Of a stretch of 64,000 nt of DNA, positions 47,093-55,814 are shown one piece after another. Source of the DNA: Agrococcus sp. SL85 (GTDB lineage Bacteria; Actinomycetota; Actinomycetes; Actinomycetales; Microbacteriaceae). The stretch's first letter is position 1. Every line of letters begins with the position of its first letter. The notes under the pieces are model-generated. The model was given only the letters and a program-made list of their open reading frames with translations, searched no databases and was not told where the DNA came from. A program made the translations under genes and the position numbers. Location: positions 1,612,001 to 1,676,000 of the forward strand of contig NZ_CP113066.1 of the NCBI RefSeq assembly GCF_026625845.1. The letters are read 5' to 3'.

Positions 47093-48082
47093 ATGGAGAG
47101 CGTCACCGAGGACCGCCGCGTCGCCGAGGCCTACCGCCGCTGGGCGGCGGACGAGGCGGGCGAGCGATCGCCCCGCTACGCCGACTGGGCGCTCGGCGTC
47201 GCCGACGACCCCGCCCTCCCGAGCCTCCTGGCCGAGCTCGAGCCGATCAAGCGCCAGCCCAACCTGCTCTTCGCCGCCGCCCGCTTCGAGGGCGTGCCCG
47301 TGGCGCCGTGGGTCGAGGTGCGCGACATGCTCGTGGGCGCCTGGCCCGCGATCCGCTCCTGCATGCTCGCCCGCATGACGCAGACGAACGAGGCGCGGCG
47401 CATGGCCACGCTGCTGCCCGCGATCGCCCACCTGGAGGGCCCGATCGCCCTCGTCGAGGTCGGCGCGGCCGCGGGGCTGTGCCTCTACCCCGACCGCTGG
47501 CGCTTCCGCTTCGGGCCGGGCCGCACCCTGGGCGACGCGTCGCTGCCGCTGCTCGAGACCGAGGCCTCGCCATCGACGCCGATCCCGCGGGCGGCGCCGC
47601 AGGTGGCGTGGCGCGGCGGCATCGACCTGCAGCCGCTCGATCCCGCCGAGCCGGACACCAAGGCGTGGCTCGAGGCCCTCGTCTGGCCGGATGCGACGGG
47701 CGCCGTCGACGGCGCGCGCGTCGACCGGGTGCGCACGGGCATCGCGATCGCCCGGCGCGAGCCCGCCGACATCCGGCGCGGCGACCTCACGACCGACGCG
47801 CGCGCCCTCGTCGAGCGCGCCGCCGCGCACGCCCCGAACGTCGTCGTGTGGCACTCGGCCGTGCTCGCCTACGTGCCCGCCTTCGAGCGCGCCGCGTTCG
47901 CCGACCTCATGGGCGAGCTCGACGTCACCTGGGTGGCGAACGAGGGCGCGGCCCTCGAGATCGGCCCGCCCGCGCCCTGGGCGGAGCCCGGGATGTTCGT
48001 GCTGCGGCGCGGCGCGGAGCCGATCGCCGTCACCGATCCGCACGGCGCCTCGATCGCCTGGCTCGACGACATCGCGCTCTGA
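47093..48082 (+). CDS. DUF2332 domain-containing protein
   Basis: A 329-residue cytoplasmic protein. Family features are the N-terminal helical region RRVAEAYRRWAADEAGERSP, PNLLFAAARF, TQTNEARR and LVEVGAAAGLCLYPDRW (a motif reminiscent of a nucleotide-binding glycine loop). The C-terminus has VVWHSAVLAYVP and VTWVANEGA. Function unknown. ATG at 47093 is preferred because AGGGTGG precedes it; a GTG at 47084 is possible. Confidence 0.9.
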   Translation: MESVTEDRRVAEAYRRWAADEAGERSPRYADWALGVADDPALPSLLAELEPIKRQPNLLFAAARFEGVPVAPWVEVRDMLVGAWPAIRSCMLARMTQTNEARRMATLLPAIAHLEGPIALVEVGAAAGLCLYPDRWRFRFGPGRTLGDASLPLLETEASPSTPIPRAAPQVAWRGGIDLQPLDPAEPDTKAWLEALVWPDATGAVDGARVDRVRTGIAIARREPADIRRGDLTTDARALVERAAAHAPNVVVWHSAVLAYVPAFERAAFADLMGELDVTWVANEGAALEIGPPAPWAEPGMFVLRRGAEPIAVTDPHGASIAWLDDIAL

Positions 48083-48094
48083 GCGTCGCCCCGG

Positions 48095-49126
48095 TCAGGC
48101 CGGGACCGCGTGGGGCGTGCCGTGCACGCGGATCGGGATGCGAGCGCCGCGCTCGATGCCGACGGCCGAGGGCATGCGGACCAGCACGTCGCCGACGATG
48201 CCATGGGCCTCCGCCAGCAGCAGTCGGTCGTGCCCCGAGTACTCCAGGTCGCGCACCCGCAGCGGGACACCCGCCGCGTAGGGCTTCAGCTGCTCGGGCC
48301 GGACCACGAGCAGCGCTCGCGCATCCGGGATCGCGCCCTCGGCGATCGGCACGCGCCCGAGCGGCGTGGCCCAGGCGTCGCCGTCGCGCACCGCGGGCAC
48401 GAGCGTCGACTCGCCGAGGAAGCGCGCGAGCCACGCCGAGCGCGGTCGGGCGAAGAGCGCCTCCGCCGATCCGGTCTGCTCGACCGCGCCGTCGCGGAGG
48501 ACCGTCACGCGGTCGGCGAGCGCGAACGCCTCCTCCTGGTCGTGCGTGACGAGGAGCGCGGTCGCATCCGCGTCGCGCAGGATCCGCCCGACCTCGCGCC
48601 GGAGCGCGACGCGCAGCCCCGCGTCGAGCGCCGAGAACGGCTCGTCGAGCAGCACGATCCGCGGCGACGGCGCGAGCGCGCGAGCCAGGGCGACGCGCTG
48701 CGCCTGCCCGCCCGAGAGCTCGGCGACCGAGCGGTCGCCGTAGCCCTCGAGCTCGACGAGCTCGAGCAGCTCGTCGACGCGTCGGCCGCGGGCCTCCCCG
48801 TGGCGCCGGGGGAGCCCGAAGGCGATGTTCTGCGCGACGCTGAGGTGCGGGAAGAGCGAGGCGTCCTGCGGCACCCAGCCGACGCCCCGACGCTCGGGCG
48901 GCACCGTGCGGCCGGCGGTCGAGACCGGCTCGCCGTCGACCTCGATCGTCCCGGCGCGCAGGGGCAGGATGCCGGCGATGGCGAGGAGCAGCGTCGACTT
49001 GCCGGACCCCGAGACGCCGAGCACGGCGTCCACGCCTCCGGCGGGCACCTCGAGGTCGACCGAGTGCACGACCGGGTCGCTGCCCGGGTGCGCGACCGTC
49101 GCGCCGCTGATCCGCAGCTCGCTCAT
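48095..49126 (-). CDS. Iron(III) ABC transporter ATP-binding protein
   Basis: A 343-residue ATPase of the FbpC/PotA group. Walker A GVSGSGKSTLLLAIAG, Q-loop VGWVPQDASLFPHLS, ABC signature AELSGGQAQRVALARAL, Walker B RIVLLDEPFSALD and the switch His in LLVTHDQEEAFAL. The C-terminal TOBE-like domain spans about 240-343. The ATG overlaps the permease stop, making it the third gene of the iron operon. Confidence 0.93.
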   Translation of the reverse strand: MSELRISGATVAHPGSDPVVHSVDLEVPAGGVDAVLGVSGSGKSTLLLAIAGILPLRAGTIEVDGEPVSTAGRTVPPERRGVGWVPQDASLFPHLSVAQNIAFGLPRRHGEARGRRVDELLELVELEGYGDRSVAELSGGQAQRVALARALAPSPRIVLLDEPFSALDAGLRVALRREVGRILRDADATALLVTHDQEEAFALADRVTVLRDGAVEQTGSAEALFARPRSAWLARFLGESTLVPAVRDGDAWATPLGRVPIAEGAIPDARALLVVRPEQLKPYAAGVPLRVRDLEYSGHDRLLLAEAHGIVGDVLVRMPSAVGIERGARIPIRVHGTPHAVPA

Positions 49127-50691
49127 GCTCCGCTCCGCTCCGCCTCGTGCTCGACGCGGTCCCGAGCGCCGGAGACCGCGAGCACCAGCATCGCAGGCAC
49201 CGCCGCGCACGCGACGAGCACGAGCGCGAACGGCGCCGCCGCCGCGTACTCCGAGACGTCGGTGCGCGCCCACAGCGACGTCGCGAGGGTGTCGACGCCC
49301 GTCGGCCGCAGCAGCAGCGTCGCCGGCAGCTCCTTGAGCGCAGCGACGGCCGCGAGCAGCGCCGCGACCGAGACGCCCGGCAGGGCGAGGCGCCAGGTCG
49401 TCGCGAGCGCCGCTGCGCCGGGGCCGCGGCCGAGCGTGCGGGCCAGGTGCTCGAAGCGCTCGGGCACGCGCGCGATCGACGCGCGCACGGCGCCGACGGC
49501 GCGCGGTGCGCCGAGCACCGCGTAGGCCGCGATCAGCGCGAAGGCGCTCTGGTAGGCCCACGGGACGAGCGCGAGCGTGAGGAAGACGAACGAGAGCCCG
49601 ACGACGATGCCGGGCATGCCGTGCGCGAGCGTCGCGGCGGCTTCGAGCCCGCGCGCGAGGCGCGTGGGCCGGCGGGCCGCGCCGACCGCGATCGGGGCGG
49701 CGAGGAGCAGCGCGAGCACGGCCGCCGCCGCCGCGAGCGCGAGCGAGGTCCCGGTTGCCTCGAGCAGCCTCGACGCGTCGAGCGCGCGCACCGATGCCGC
49801 GTCCGCGGCCCGCGCCAGCAGCACGGCGACGGGCACCAGGATCGCGCCGATCGGCGTGACGAGCACCAGGAGGAGCGCGGGTGCGGTCCACGCGCCCGCC
49901 GCGACGCGCACGGCCCGCGCCCCGCGCGAGCGGAGCGGCGGCGCCGCGCGTCGCACGGCCTGCTCGAGCGCGAGCAGGGCGGCTGCGGCGCCGACGAGCA
50001 CGAGGCCGAGCAGCGCGGCGTACGAGCGGTCGAAGCCCGCGCCCATCGCGCGCGCGATGCCCGTGGACAGGGTCTCGACCCGCATGAGCGAGACGACGCC
50101 GAAGTCGCCGAGGGCGTAGAGGCCGCAGAGCAGGGCGCCCGCGGTCGCCGCGGGCCGGACGAGGGGCCACGTGGTCTGCAGGAAGGCGCTCGCCGGACCG
50201 CGCCCCAGCGAGCGCGCCGCGATCTCGAGCCCCGGCGGCGCCGATCGGAGGGCCGCGTGCACGGGGAGGGTGACGTAGGGGGCGCACACGAGCGTCAGCT
50301 GCAGCCACGCGGCCCAGAAGCCGTGCATCGACGGGACGGCGCCCAGCCAGCCGAACGCGGCGATGTAGGACGGCATCGCGAGCGGCAGGGCGGCCGCCAC
50401 GAGCAGCGCGCGCCCGGCCGGCAGCCGCAGCCGGGCGAGCGCCACCGCCTGGCCCACCCCGAGCGCCCCCGCGGCGAGCGCGACGGCGAGCGCGAGCGCG
50501 AGGCTCGTGCCGAGCAGCTCAGCGGTGCGGGGCCGGAGCACGAGCGCGAGCGAGGCCGACGGATCCGACTGCGAGGCGCGCACGACGAGGTAGAGCACGG
50601 GGGCGGCGAGCACGGCGACCGCCGCCGCGCTCGCCGCGGTGCGGCCGATCCCCGCGGGGGTCGGCCGCACCGCGGCGCGCGTGCGGAGCAC
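49123..50691 (-). CDS. Iron ABC transporter permease (FbpB-like fused permease)
   Basis: A 522-residue protein with about 12 helices and two binding-protein-dependent permease domains in one chain, as in FbpB. Each has an EAA loop that contacts the ATPase: LEIAARSLGRGPASAFLQTT and FEHLARTLGRGPGAAALATT. The GTG start is directly next to the binding protein's TAG, so translation is coupled. Together with its neighbours it imports ferric iron. Confidence 0.92.
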   Translation of the reverse strand: MLRTRAAVRPTPAGIGRTAASAAAVAVLAAPVLYLVVRASQSDPSASLALVLRPRTAELLGTSLALALAVALAAGALGVGQAVALARLRLPAGRALLVAAALPLAMPSYIAAFGWLGAVPSMHGFWAAWLQLTLVCAPYVTLPVHAALRSAPPGLEIAARSLGRGPASAFLQTTWPLVRPAATAGALLCGLYALGDFGVVSLMRVETLSTGIARAMGAGFDRSYAALLGLVLVGAAAALLALEQAVRRAAPPLRSRGARAVRVAAGAWTAPALLLVLVTPIGAILVPVAVLLARAADAASVRALDASRLLEATGTSLALAAAAAVLALLLAAPIAVGAARRPTRLARGLEAAATLAHGMPGIVVGLSFVFLTLALVPWAYQSAFALIAAYAVLGAPRAVGAVRASIARVPERFEHLARTLGRGPGAAALATTWRLALPGVSVAALLAAVAALKELPATLLLRPTGVDTLATSLWARTDVSEYAAAAPFALVLVACAAVPAMLVLAVSGARDRVEHEAERSGA

Positions 50692-51726
50692 CTAGAGGAG
50701 GCCGTGCTCGGCGAGCATCGCCTGGGTCTCGGCCAGCGACGAGAGGTCCGCGAGGTCGAAGCCCTCGATCGCGAGGTCGTCGATGGCGGGCAGGCCCTCC
50801 GGAGCCTCCGCGTCGCCCGCGAGGGGGTACTCGAAGGTCTCGGTCACGAAGTACTCCTGCGCCTCGTCCGAGAGGAGGAAGCGCACGAAGGCGAGCGCGT
50901 CCTCGTCGCCCTCGGCGCCCGCCAGCAGGCCGGCGCCGGTGACGTTGACGATGCCGCCCGGGTCGCCCGGCAGGTACTGCAGCTGGGCGCGCATCGCGTC
51001 CGCGCCGACCTCGTTGGCGTCCTCGAACCAGTAGTAGTGGTTGATGAGGCCGAAGTCCGCCTCGCCCGAGGAGACGAGGTCGAGCGTCGCGCCGTTGCTC
51101 TCGGTGAGGATCGGGTCGTTGGCCGCGATGGCCGCGACCCACGCGTCGGCCGCCTCCTCGCCCTCGAGCACGCGCATCGCGGTGACGAAGGACTGGAAGG
51201 AGGCGTTGCCCGGGGCGAACGCGACCCGGCCGCGGTAGGCCTCGTCGGTGAGCGCGGCGACCTCGGTGGGCACGGCGTCGGCGGCGACGTCCTCGCTGTC
51301 GTAGGCGATGACGCGCGCGCGGCCGGTGACGCCCACCCAGCTGCCGTCGGTGGAGGTGAGGTCGGAGGGCACCGAGCTCGTCACGTCCTCCGGCAGCGTC
51401 GCGAGCATCCCGGCCTCGGCGACGGCGCCGAGCGAGCCGGCGTCCTGCGACCAGAAGACGTCGGCGGGGGAGCGCTCGCCCTCCTCGAGCAGCAGCGCCT
51501 CGAGCTCGGTCGAGGAGGCGTAGCGGACCTCGACGTCGATGCCGGACTCCTCCTCGAATCGCTCGACGAGCGGGCCGACGAGGTCCTCGCTCCGGCCGGC
51601 GTAGAGCGTGAAGGCGCCGTCGGAGCCTGCCTCGGATGCGGCCGGCTCGCCGGACGGCGCGGCGGTGCAGCCTGCGGCGGCGAGGGCGGTGAGGGCGAGC
51701 AGGGCGGCTGCTGCGGGGGTGCGCAT
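50692..51726 (-). CDS. Iron(III) ABC transporter substrate-binding lipoprotein
   Basis: A 344-residue extracellular lipoprotein. Lipobox LAAAGC with lipidated Cys20, then a class II periplasmic-type fold: FTLYAGRSEDLVGPLVERFE, SPADVFWSQDAGSLG and the Tyr pair in FGLINHYYWFEDAN that binds iron in FbpA-type proteins. The ATG has AGGAG 8 bases upstream. A DtxR/IdeR-like palindrome lies 46-65 bases before the start, so the three-gene operon is probably repressed by iron. Confidence 0.93.
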   Translation of the reverse strand: MRTPAAAALLALTALAAAGCTAAPSGEPAASEAGSDGAFTLYAGRSEDLVGPLVERFEEESGIDVEVRYASSTELEALLLEEGERSPADVFWSQDAGSLGAVAEAGMLATLPEDVTSSVPSDLTSTDGSWVGVTGRARVIAYDSEDVAADAVPTEVAALTDEAYRGRVAFAPGNASFQSFVTAMRVLEGEEAADAWVAAIAANDPILTESNGATLDLVSSGEADFGLINHYYWFEDANEVGADAMRAQLQYLPGDPGGIVNVTGAGLLAGAEGDEDALAFVRFLLSDEAQEYFVTETFEYPLAGDAEAPEGLPAIDDLAIEGFDLADLSSLAETQAMLAEHGLL

Positions 51727-51771
51727 GGGTCTCCTGAGGGTCGTGCGGGCGCTCCGGGACGTCGGAGCCGT

Positions 51772-51791
51772 AGGTAAGGCTAGCCTAACCT
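51772..51791. promoter_or_regulatory. DtxR/IdeR-type iron box
   Basis: AGGTAAGGCTAGCCTAACCT is palindromic at 18 of 20 positions and close to the DtxR/IdeR consensus (TTAGGTTAGGCTAACCTAA). It lies between the iron operon and a divergent membrane gene. Confidence 0.8.
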
Positions 51792-51819
51792 GAACGTGAT
51801 GCGACGCCGCGTCGACGGG

Positions 51820-51825
51820 TAGGCT
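51820..51825 (+). promoter_or_regulatory. Candidate leaderless -10 box
   Basis: TAGGCT, seven bases, GTG at 51833. It is about 29 bp beyond the iron box, close enough for possible iron control of this gene as well. Confidence 0.45.
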
Positions 51826-51832
51826 CGATCGG

Positions 51833-52225
51833 GTGAGCCGCGACGACGACGCCCTCCGCTGGGAGGGGGACGACGACCTCGATCGCGCGTCCCCGGAGGA
51901 TGCGCCCGAGGTCGCTCCCGCCGCGGTCGTCGCGCCCGTGACGCCGCGCGAGCGGGGCTCGCAGCCGCTTCGCTGGCTCGTGCTCGCGCTCGCCGTCGCC
52001 GCGACCGCGGGCTGGATCGTCATCGTCGTGGCCAACCCGGTGCAGCAGCCGAGCCTCATCGGCCTCGCGATGTACCAGCTCGGCGAGCTGCTGGCCGCCA
52101 TCGGGCCCGTGCTGTGGTGGCTCGTGGTCGACCGCCTCGTCGCCGCACGTCGTCGCGCGCCCTGGTGGCTCGCCGGCATCGTCGTCACGGCCCCCTGGCC
52201 GCTCGTCGCGGGGATGCTCGCATGA
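51833..52225 (+). CDS. Hypothetical membrane protein
   Basis: A 130-residue protein with a 45-residue acidic, probably disordered N-terminus (DDDALRWEGDDDLDRAS) and three helices (LRWLVLALAVAATAGWIVIV; LAMYQLGELLAAIGPVLWWL; WWLAGIVVTAPWPLVAGML). I know no family. The stop overlaps the next gene's ATG (ATGA). Its divergence from the iron operon hints at a link, but nothing in the protein shows it. Confidence 0.75.
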   Translation: MSRDDDALRWEGDDDLDRASPEDAPEVAPAAVVAPVTPRERGSQPLRWLVLALAVAATAGWIVIVVANPVQQPSLIGLAMYQLGELLAAIGPVLWWLVVDRLVAARRRAPWWLAGIVVTAPWPLVAGMLA

Positions 52226-52660
52226 GCGCCGAGGAGCGGGAGGAGCCCGCCGTGGAGCGCGACGGGACCGAGCCGCAGCCGGGCGCCGAGCCGGACGCGG
52301 CCGCCACGACCGACGCGGCGGCCGAGGGTCGGGCCGAGCGCCCCGGCGACGCCTGGATCGTCGGGTTCCTCTTCGCGCTCGCGTTCGTCTACGACACCGT
52401 CGAGGCCGTCACGAACCTGCAGCAGCTGCCGCTGCTCTACATCGGCGCCGACATCGGGGCCGCGATCCCGTGGTGGCTGCTGGTCGCCGGCGTCGCGCTG
52501 CCGGGGCTGCTGCTGGGGACGGCCCTCGTGCTCGGCCGCGGCCGCCGCATCGTCGCGAAGGCCGGCATCCTGCTGCTCGCGCTCGCGGTGAGCGCGCAGA
52601 CGAGCCTGCTGGCCGAGCAGGCTCGCGCGCCAGATCGCCGTCGCCGCGCTCGGCGGCTGA
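52222..52660 (+). pseudogene. Hypothetical membrane protein, one frameshift near the C-terminus
   Basis: A 145-residue protein after repair: a disordered Ala/Glu-rich N-terminus of about 45 residues and three helices (AWIVGFLFALAFVYDTVEAV; IPWWLLVAGVALPGLLLGTA; VAKAGILLLALAVSAQTSLL). It is co-translated with the preceding gene. At 52620-52621 GAGCAGCTCGCG has become GAGCAGGCTCGCG. Without the extra base the protein ends LARQIAVAALGG; with it, the frame runs on into a repeat region with no family-like sequence. It has the same AGCT signature as the other breaks. Confidence 0.75.
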
Positions 52661-52680
52661 GCGGCGCCGTCCGCGCGTCC

Positions 52681-52780
52681 CCGAGCGGTCGCTGCCGCCG
52701 CCCGCGCGCACCGAGCGGCCGCTGCCGCCGCCTGCGTGCACCGAGCGGTCGCTGCCGCCGCTCGCGCGCACCGAGCGGTC
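52681..52780. repeat. 30-bp tandem repeats
   Basis: Units at 52681, 52711 and 52741 with a partial fourth at 52771, each starting CCGAGCGGYC GCTGCCGCCG. An inverted copy of the first ten bases (GACCGCTCGG, 52820-52829) could pair with the last unit, which would make a terminator-like hairpin for the converging genes. Confidence 0.85.
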
Positions 52781-52867
52781 ACGGATGGTCCTCCCGCGGC
52801 GGTTCGAGCGGCCGCGCGCGACCGCTCGGCGCCGGGCAGGGCAGGCCGGGTCAGAGCGGGGCGGGGC

Positions 52868-53263
52868 TCAGATCACCGAGACGAGCACGAGCGCGCCGAG
52901 CACCACCTGGCCGATGGCGCGCGGCACGATCGGCACGGCGGCGGCGCCGAAGCGCCGCGGGTCGCGCGCGGCCTCGGCGTTCGCGGGGAAGACCGCGACG
53001 AGCAGCGCGATGATGCCGATCGCGGCGGCGAAGCGCACCTCCCACCAGGGCGCGAGCAGCCCGAGGCCGCCGAGGATCTCGGCGACGCCGGAGATCGTCA
53101 CGAGCGGCAGCGCTCGCCGGCGCTCGGGGCCGGCGATGCCGGCGGGGATCATCGCGGCCATCGTGCGCCGCACGCGGGGCACGAAGTGGGAGGCGCCCAT
53201 CGCGACGAAGGCGACGGCGAGGAGGATGCGCAGCACGAGCTGCGCGATCGAGAAGGCGTCCAT
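52868..53263 (-). CDS. DoxX family membrane protein
   Basis: A 131-residue four-helix protein. DoxX hallmarks: LRILLAVAFVAMGASHFVPR in helix 1, ISGVAEILGGLGLLAPW in helix 2, FAAAIGIIALLVAVFPAN in helix 3, and the last helix at IGQVVLGALVLVSVI. DoxX-like proteins are linked to redox stress responses or quinone-linked oxidation. The ATG at 53263 has GGGAGG at a good distance; an ATG at 53272 is an alternative. Confidence 0.87.
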   Translation of the reverse strand: MDAFSIAQLVLRILLAVAFVAMGASHFVPRVRRTMAAMIPAGIAGPERRRALPLVTISGVAEILGGLGLLAPWWEVRFAAAIGIIALLVAVFPANAEAARDPRRFGAAAVPIVPRAIGQVVLGALVLVSVI

Positions 53264-53309
53264 CGCCTCCATCCTCCCACCCGCCGCGGCGGGTGCGGCA
53301 TCGGCCCGA

Positions 53310-53771
53310 TCAGCGCGGCGGCATGCCGAACGGATCGGGGGCGCCGCCCTCGACCGGCGGCACGCCCGCGGGCGGTGCGAAGCCGCCCGCGGGCGGACGC
53401 TGCTGCCGCGCGAGGTCCGCCGACTGGGGCGTCGCGCCCGGCTCGCCCGCGGGGATCGCCTCGACGACCACGGCGGTGCCGTAGGCGCAGATCTCGGTCC
53501 ACTGCGTGGCGATCTCGCTCGCGTCGAAGCGCATCGCGAGGATCGCGTTCGCGCCGCGCCGCTGCGCCTCGTCGACCATCCGGCCCATCACCTGCATGCG
53601 GGCCTCGTAGAGCATCTGCGTGAACTCGGGGATCTCGCCGCCGCCGATCGCGCGCCAGCCCGCCACCCAGTTCGTCGCCGCGTCGCGGCTGCGCACCGTG
53701 AGCCCCATCACCTCGCCCTGGACGGCGAGGACGCGGAAGCCGGGGATCTCGTTGGAGGTGACGATCAGCAC
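53310..53771 (-). CDS. YbjQ/UPF0145 heavy-metal-binding-like domain protein
   Basis: A 153-residue protein. Residues 1-105 form the YbjQ fold: VLIVTSNEIPGFRVLAVQGE, GLTVRSRDAATN, MLYEARMQVMGRMVDEAQRR and GANAILAMRFDASEI, with YGTAVVVE. The Pro/Gly/Ala-rich C-terminus (PPAGGFAPPAGVPP) is disordered. Start GTG 53771 matches the usual length; a longer ATG start adds an Arg-rich extension. The exact function is unknown. Confidence 0.85.
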   Translation of the reverse strand: MLIVTSNEIPGFRVLAVQGEVMGLTVRSRDAATNWVAGWRAIGGGEIPEFTQMLYEARMQVMGRMVDEAQRRGANAILAMRFDASEIATQWTEICAYGTAVVVEAIPAGEPGATPQSADLARQQRPPAGGFAPPAGVPPVEGGAPDPFGMPPR

Positions 53772-53880
53772 GGGTGCATCCTCGCCGCGCCCGCCGCGCG
53801 CCGGCTGGGAGCGTCGCCGCGCCCGCCGCGCGCGCATGACGCCGCGCGTCTCCCGCCGCGTCACGGCACGCCCGGCTCGC

Positions 53881-53886
53881 TAGGCT
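53881..53886 (+). promoter_or_regulatory. Candidate -10 box of serA
   Basis: TAGGCT about 60 bases upstream of the serA ATG; serA has a leader and ribosome site GAGGAG. Confidence 0.4.
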
Positions 53887-53945
53887 GGACGACGGCACGA
53901 CGACGTGCTGCGCCCGCATCCGCCGCCCCACGCGAGGAGTCCTGC

Positions 53946-55538
53946 ATGTCCAAGCCCGTCGTCCTGATCGCCGAGGAGCTCTCGGCCGCCACCGTCGACG
54001 CCCTCGGCCCCGACTTCGAGGTCCGGCACGTCGACGGCACCGACCGCCCGGCGCTCTTCGCGGCGCTCGCCGATGCGAACGCCATCCTCGTGCGCAGCGC
54101 CACGAAGGTCGACGCGGAGGCCCTCGGCCACGCCCCGAAGCTGCAGGTCATCGCTCGCGCGGGCGTCGGGCTCGACAACGTCGAGATCCCCGCCGCGACG
54201 GCCGCGGGCGTCATGGTCGTGAACGCGCCCACCTCGAACATCGTCTCGGCCGCCGAGCTCGCGATCGCGCACCTCCTGGGCCTCGCCCGCCACATCCCGG
54301 CCGCCGACGCCTCGCTGAAGCGCGGCGAGTGGAAGCGCTCCGCGTACACGGGCGTCGAGCTGTACGAGAAGACCGTCGGTATCGTCGGCCTCGGCCGCAT
54401 CGGCGTGCTCGTCGCCGAGCGCCTCGCGGCGTTCGGCACGAGGCTCATCGCCTTCGACCCCTTCGTGAGCCCCGCGCGCGCCGCCCAGCTGGGCGTCGAG
54501 CTGCGCAGCCTCGACGAGCTCATGGCCGAGGCCGACTTCATCACGATCCACATCCCGCGCACGCCCGAGACGGTCGGTCTCATCGGCGAGGCGCAGTTCG
54601 CGCTCGCGAAGCCGTCGCTGCGCATCGTCAACGCCTCGCGCGGCGGCATCATCGACGAGGCCGCGCTCGCGACGGCGCTGCGTGAGGGGCGGATTGCGGG
54701 CGCCGGCATCGACGTCTTCGTCTCGGAGCCGCCGAAGGACGACGCGCTCACCTCGGCCCCGAACATCCAGGTCACGCCGCACCTCGGCGCCTCGACCGAC
54801 GAGGCGCAGGAGAAGGCGGGCATCGCCGTCGCGCGCTCGGTGCGACTGGCGCTCTCGGGCGACCTCGTGCCGGATGCGGTGAACGTCGCGGGCGGCGTCA
54901 TCGACGAGTACGTGCGCCCCGGCATCCCGCTCGCCGAGAAGCTCGGGCAGTTCCTCGCCGGCCTCGCCGCGGGACCGGTGGAGTCCGTCGACGTGCACGT
55001 GCACGGCGAGCTCGCGGGCTACGACGTGAAGGTGCTGCGCCTCGCGGCGCTCAAGGGCTTCTTCTCGACGATCGTCTCCGAGCAGGTCACGTTCGTGAAC
55101 GCGCCCGTCATCGCGGAGTCGCGCGGCGTCTCGTCCGCGCTCTCGGCCGACGAGCGCTCCGACGAGTACCGCAACGTCGTCGAGGTCGTCGCGGCGACGA
55201 GCGACGGCCGCCGAGTGTCGGTCGCGGGCACGCTCACGGGCCCGAAGCAGGTCGAGAAGATCGTCGCGGTCAACGGGCAGTCGGTCGAGGTGCCGATGGC
55301 CGAGCACTTCGTCGTCATGGAGTACGAGGACCGGCCCGGCATCGTCGCGCTGTACGGCGGCGCGTTCGGCGAGGCCTCCATCAACATCGCGGGTATGCAG
55401 ATCGCGCGCACCGAGGCCGGCGGCACGGCGCTCTCGATCATCACGATCGACCAGGCGGCGCCCGAGGCGCTCGTCGAGCAGCTCGGCGCCTCGATCGCCG
55501 CGACGGCCATCCGGCAGATCGAGATCCGCCCGCTCTGA
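53946..55538 (+). CDS. serA: D-3-phosphoglycerate dehydrogenase
   Basis: A 530-residue type I enzyme, first step of serine synthesis. It has an N-terminal catalytic and NAD-binding region (VIARAGVGLDNV, TVGIVGLGRIGVLVAERL, NASRGGIIDEAAL, catalytic His in TPHLGASTDEAQEKA). This is followed by the allosteric intervening domain (about 320-450) and a C-terminal ACT domain (VMEYEDRPGIVALYGGAFGE) that binds serine. The ATG follows GAGGAGT. Confidence 0.97.
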   Translation: MSKPVVLIAEELSAATVDALGPDFEVRHVDGTDRPALFAALADANAILVRSATKVDAEALGHAPKLQVIARAGVGLDNVEIPAATAAGVMVVNAPTSNIVSAAELAIAHLLGLARHIPAADASLKRGEWKRSAYTGVELYEKTVGIVGLGRIGVLVAERLAAFGTRLIAFDPFVSPARAAQLGVELRSLDELMAEADFITIHIPRTPETVGLIGEAQFALAKPSLRIVNASRGGIIDEAALATALREGRIAGAGIDVFVSEPPKDDALTSAPNIQVTPHLGASTDEAQEKAGIAVARSVRLALSGDLVPDAVNVAGGVIDEYVRPGIPLAEKLGQFLAGLAAGPVESVDVHVHGELAGYDVKVLRLAALKGFFSTIVSEQVTFVNAPVIAESRGVSSALSADERSDEYRNVVEVVAATSDGRRVSVAGTLTGPKQVEKIVAVNGQSVEVPMAEHFVVMEYEDRPGIVALYGGAFGEASINIAGMQIARTEAGGTALSIITIDQAAPEALVEQLGASIAATAIRQIEIRPL

Positions 55539-55553
55539 CGTCAGCGCGCTCGC

Positions 55554-55586
55554 GACGGCGCCGCCCCTCCGGGGGTCGGCGCCGTC
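55554..55586 (+). terminator. Terminator after serA
   Basis: Stem GACGGCGCCG / CGGCGCCGTC extended inside by CCCC / GGGG, 16 bases after the stop. Confidence 0.75.
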
Positions 55587-55696
55587 GGCGTCTGCGCGCT
55601 CCGGGAGCGGTCCTCGGCGCCGTCGGCGCTGCGCCGCTGCGCCTGCTGCCCCGTGCCGCCGCGTCGGCCTGCCCATGCCGCCGCGCGTTGCGGCTC

Positions 55697-55760
55697 GTGC
55701 CGCGGTGCCCGCCTGCTGGTGCCGCGGTGCCCGCCTGCTGGTGCCGCGGTGCCCGCCTGC
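55697..55760. repeat. 22-bp tandem repeat
   Basis: GTGCCGCGGTGCCCGCCTGC recurs at 55697, 55719 and 55741, spaced 22 bp apart. Confidence 0.85.
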
Positions 55761-55814
55761 CCCATGCCGCAGCGTTCCCGTGCTCCTGCGTCCCGCGTCC
55801 CGAGCACCCGTCGT

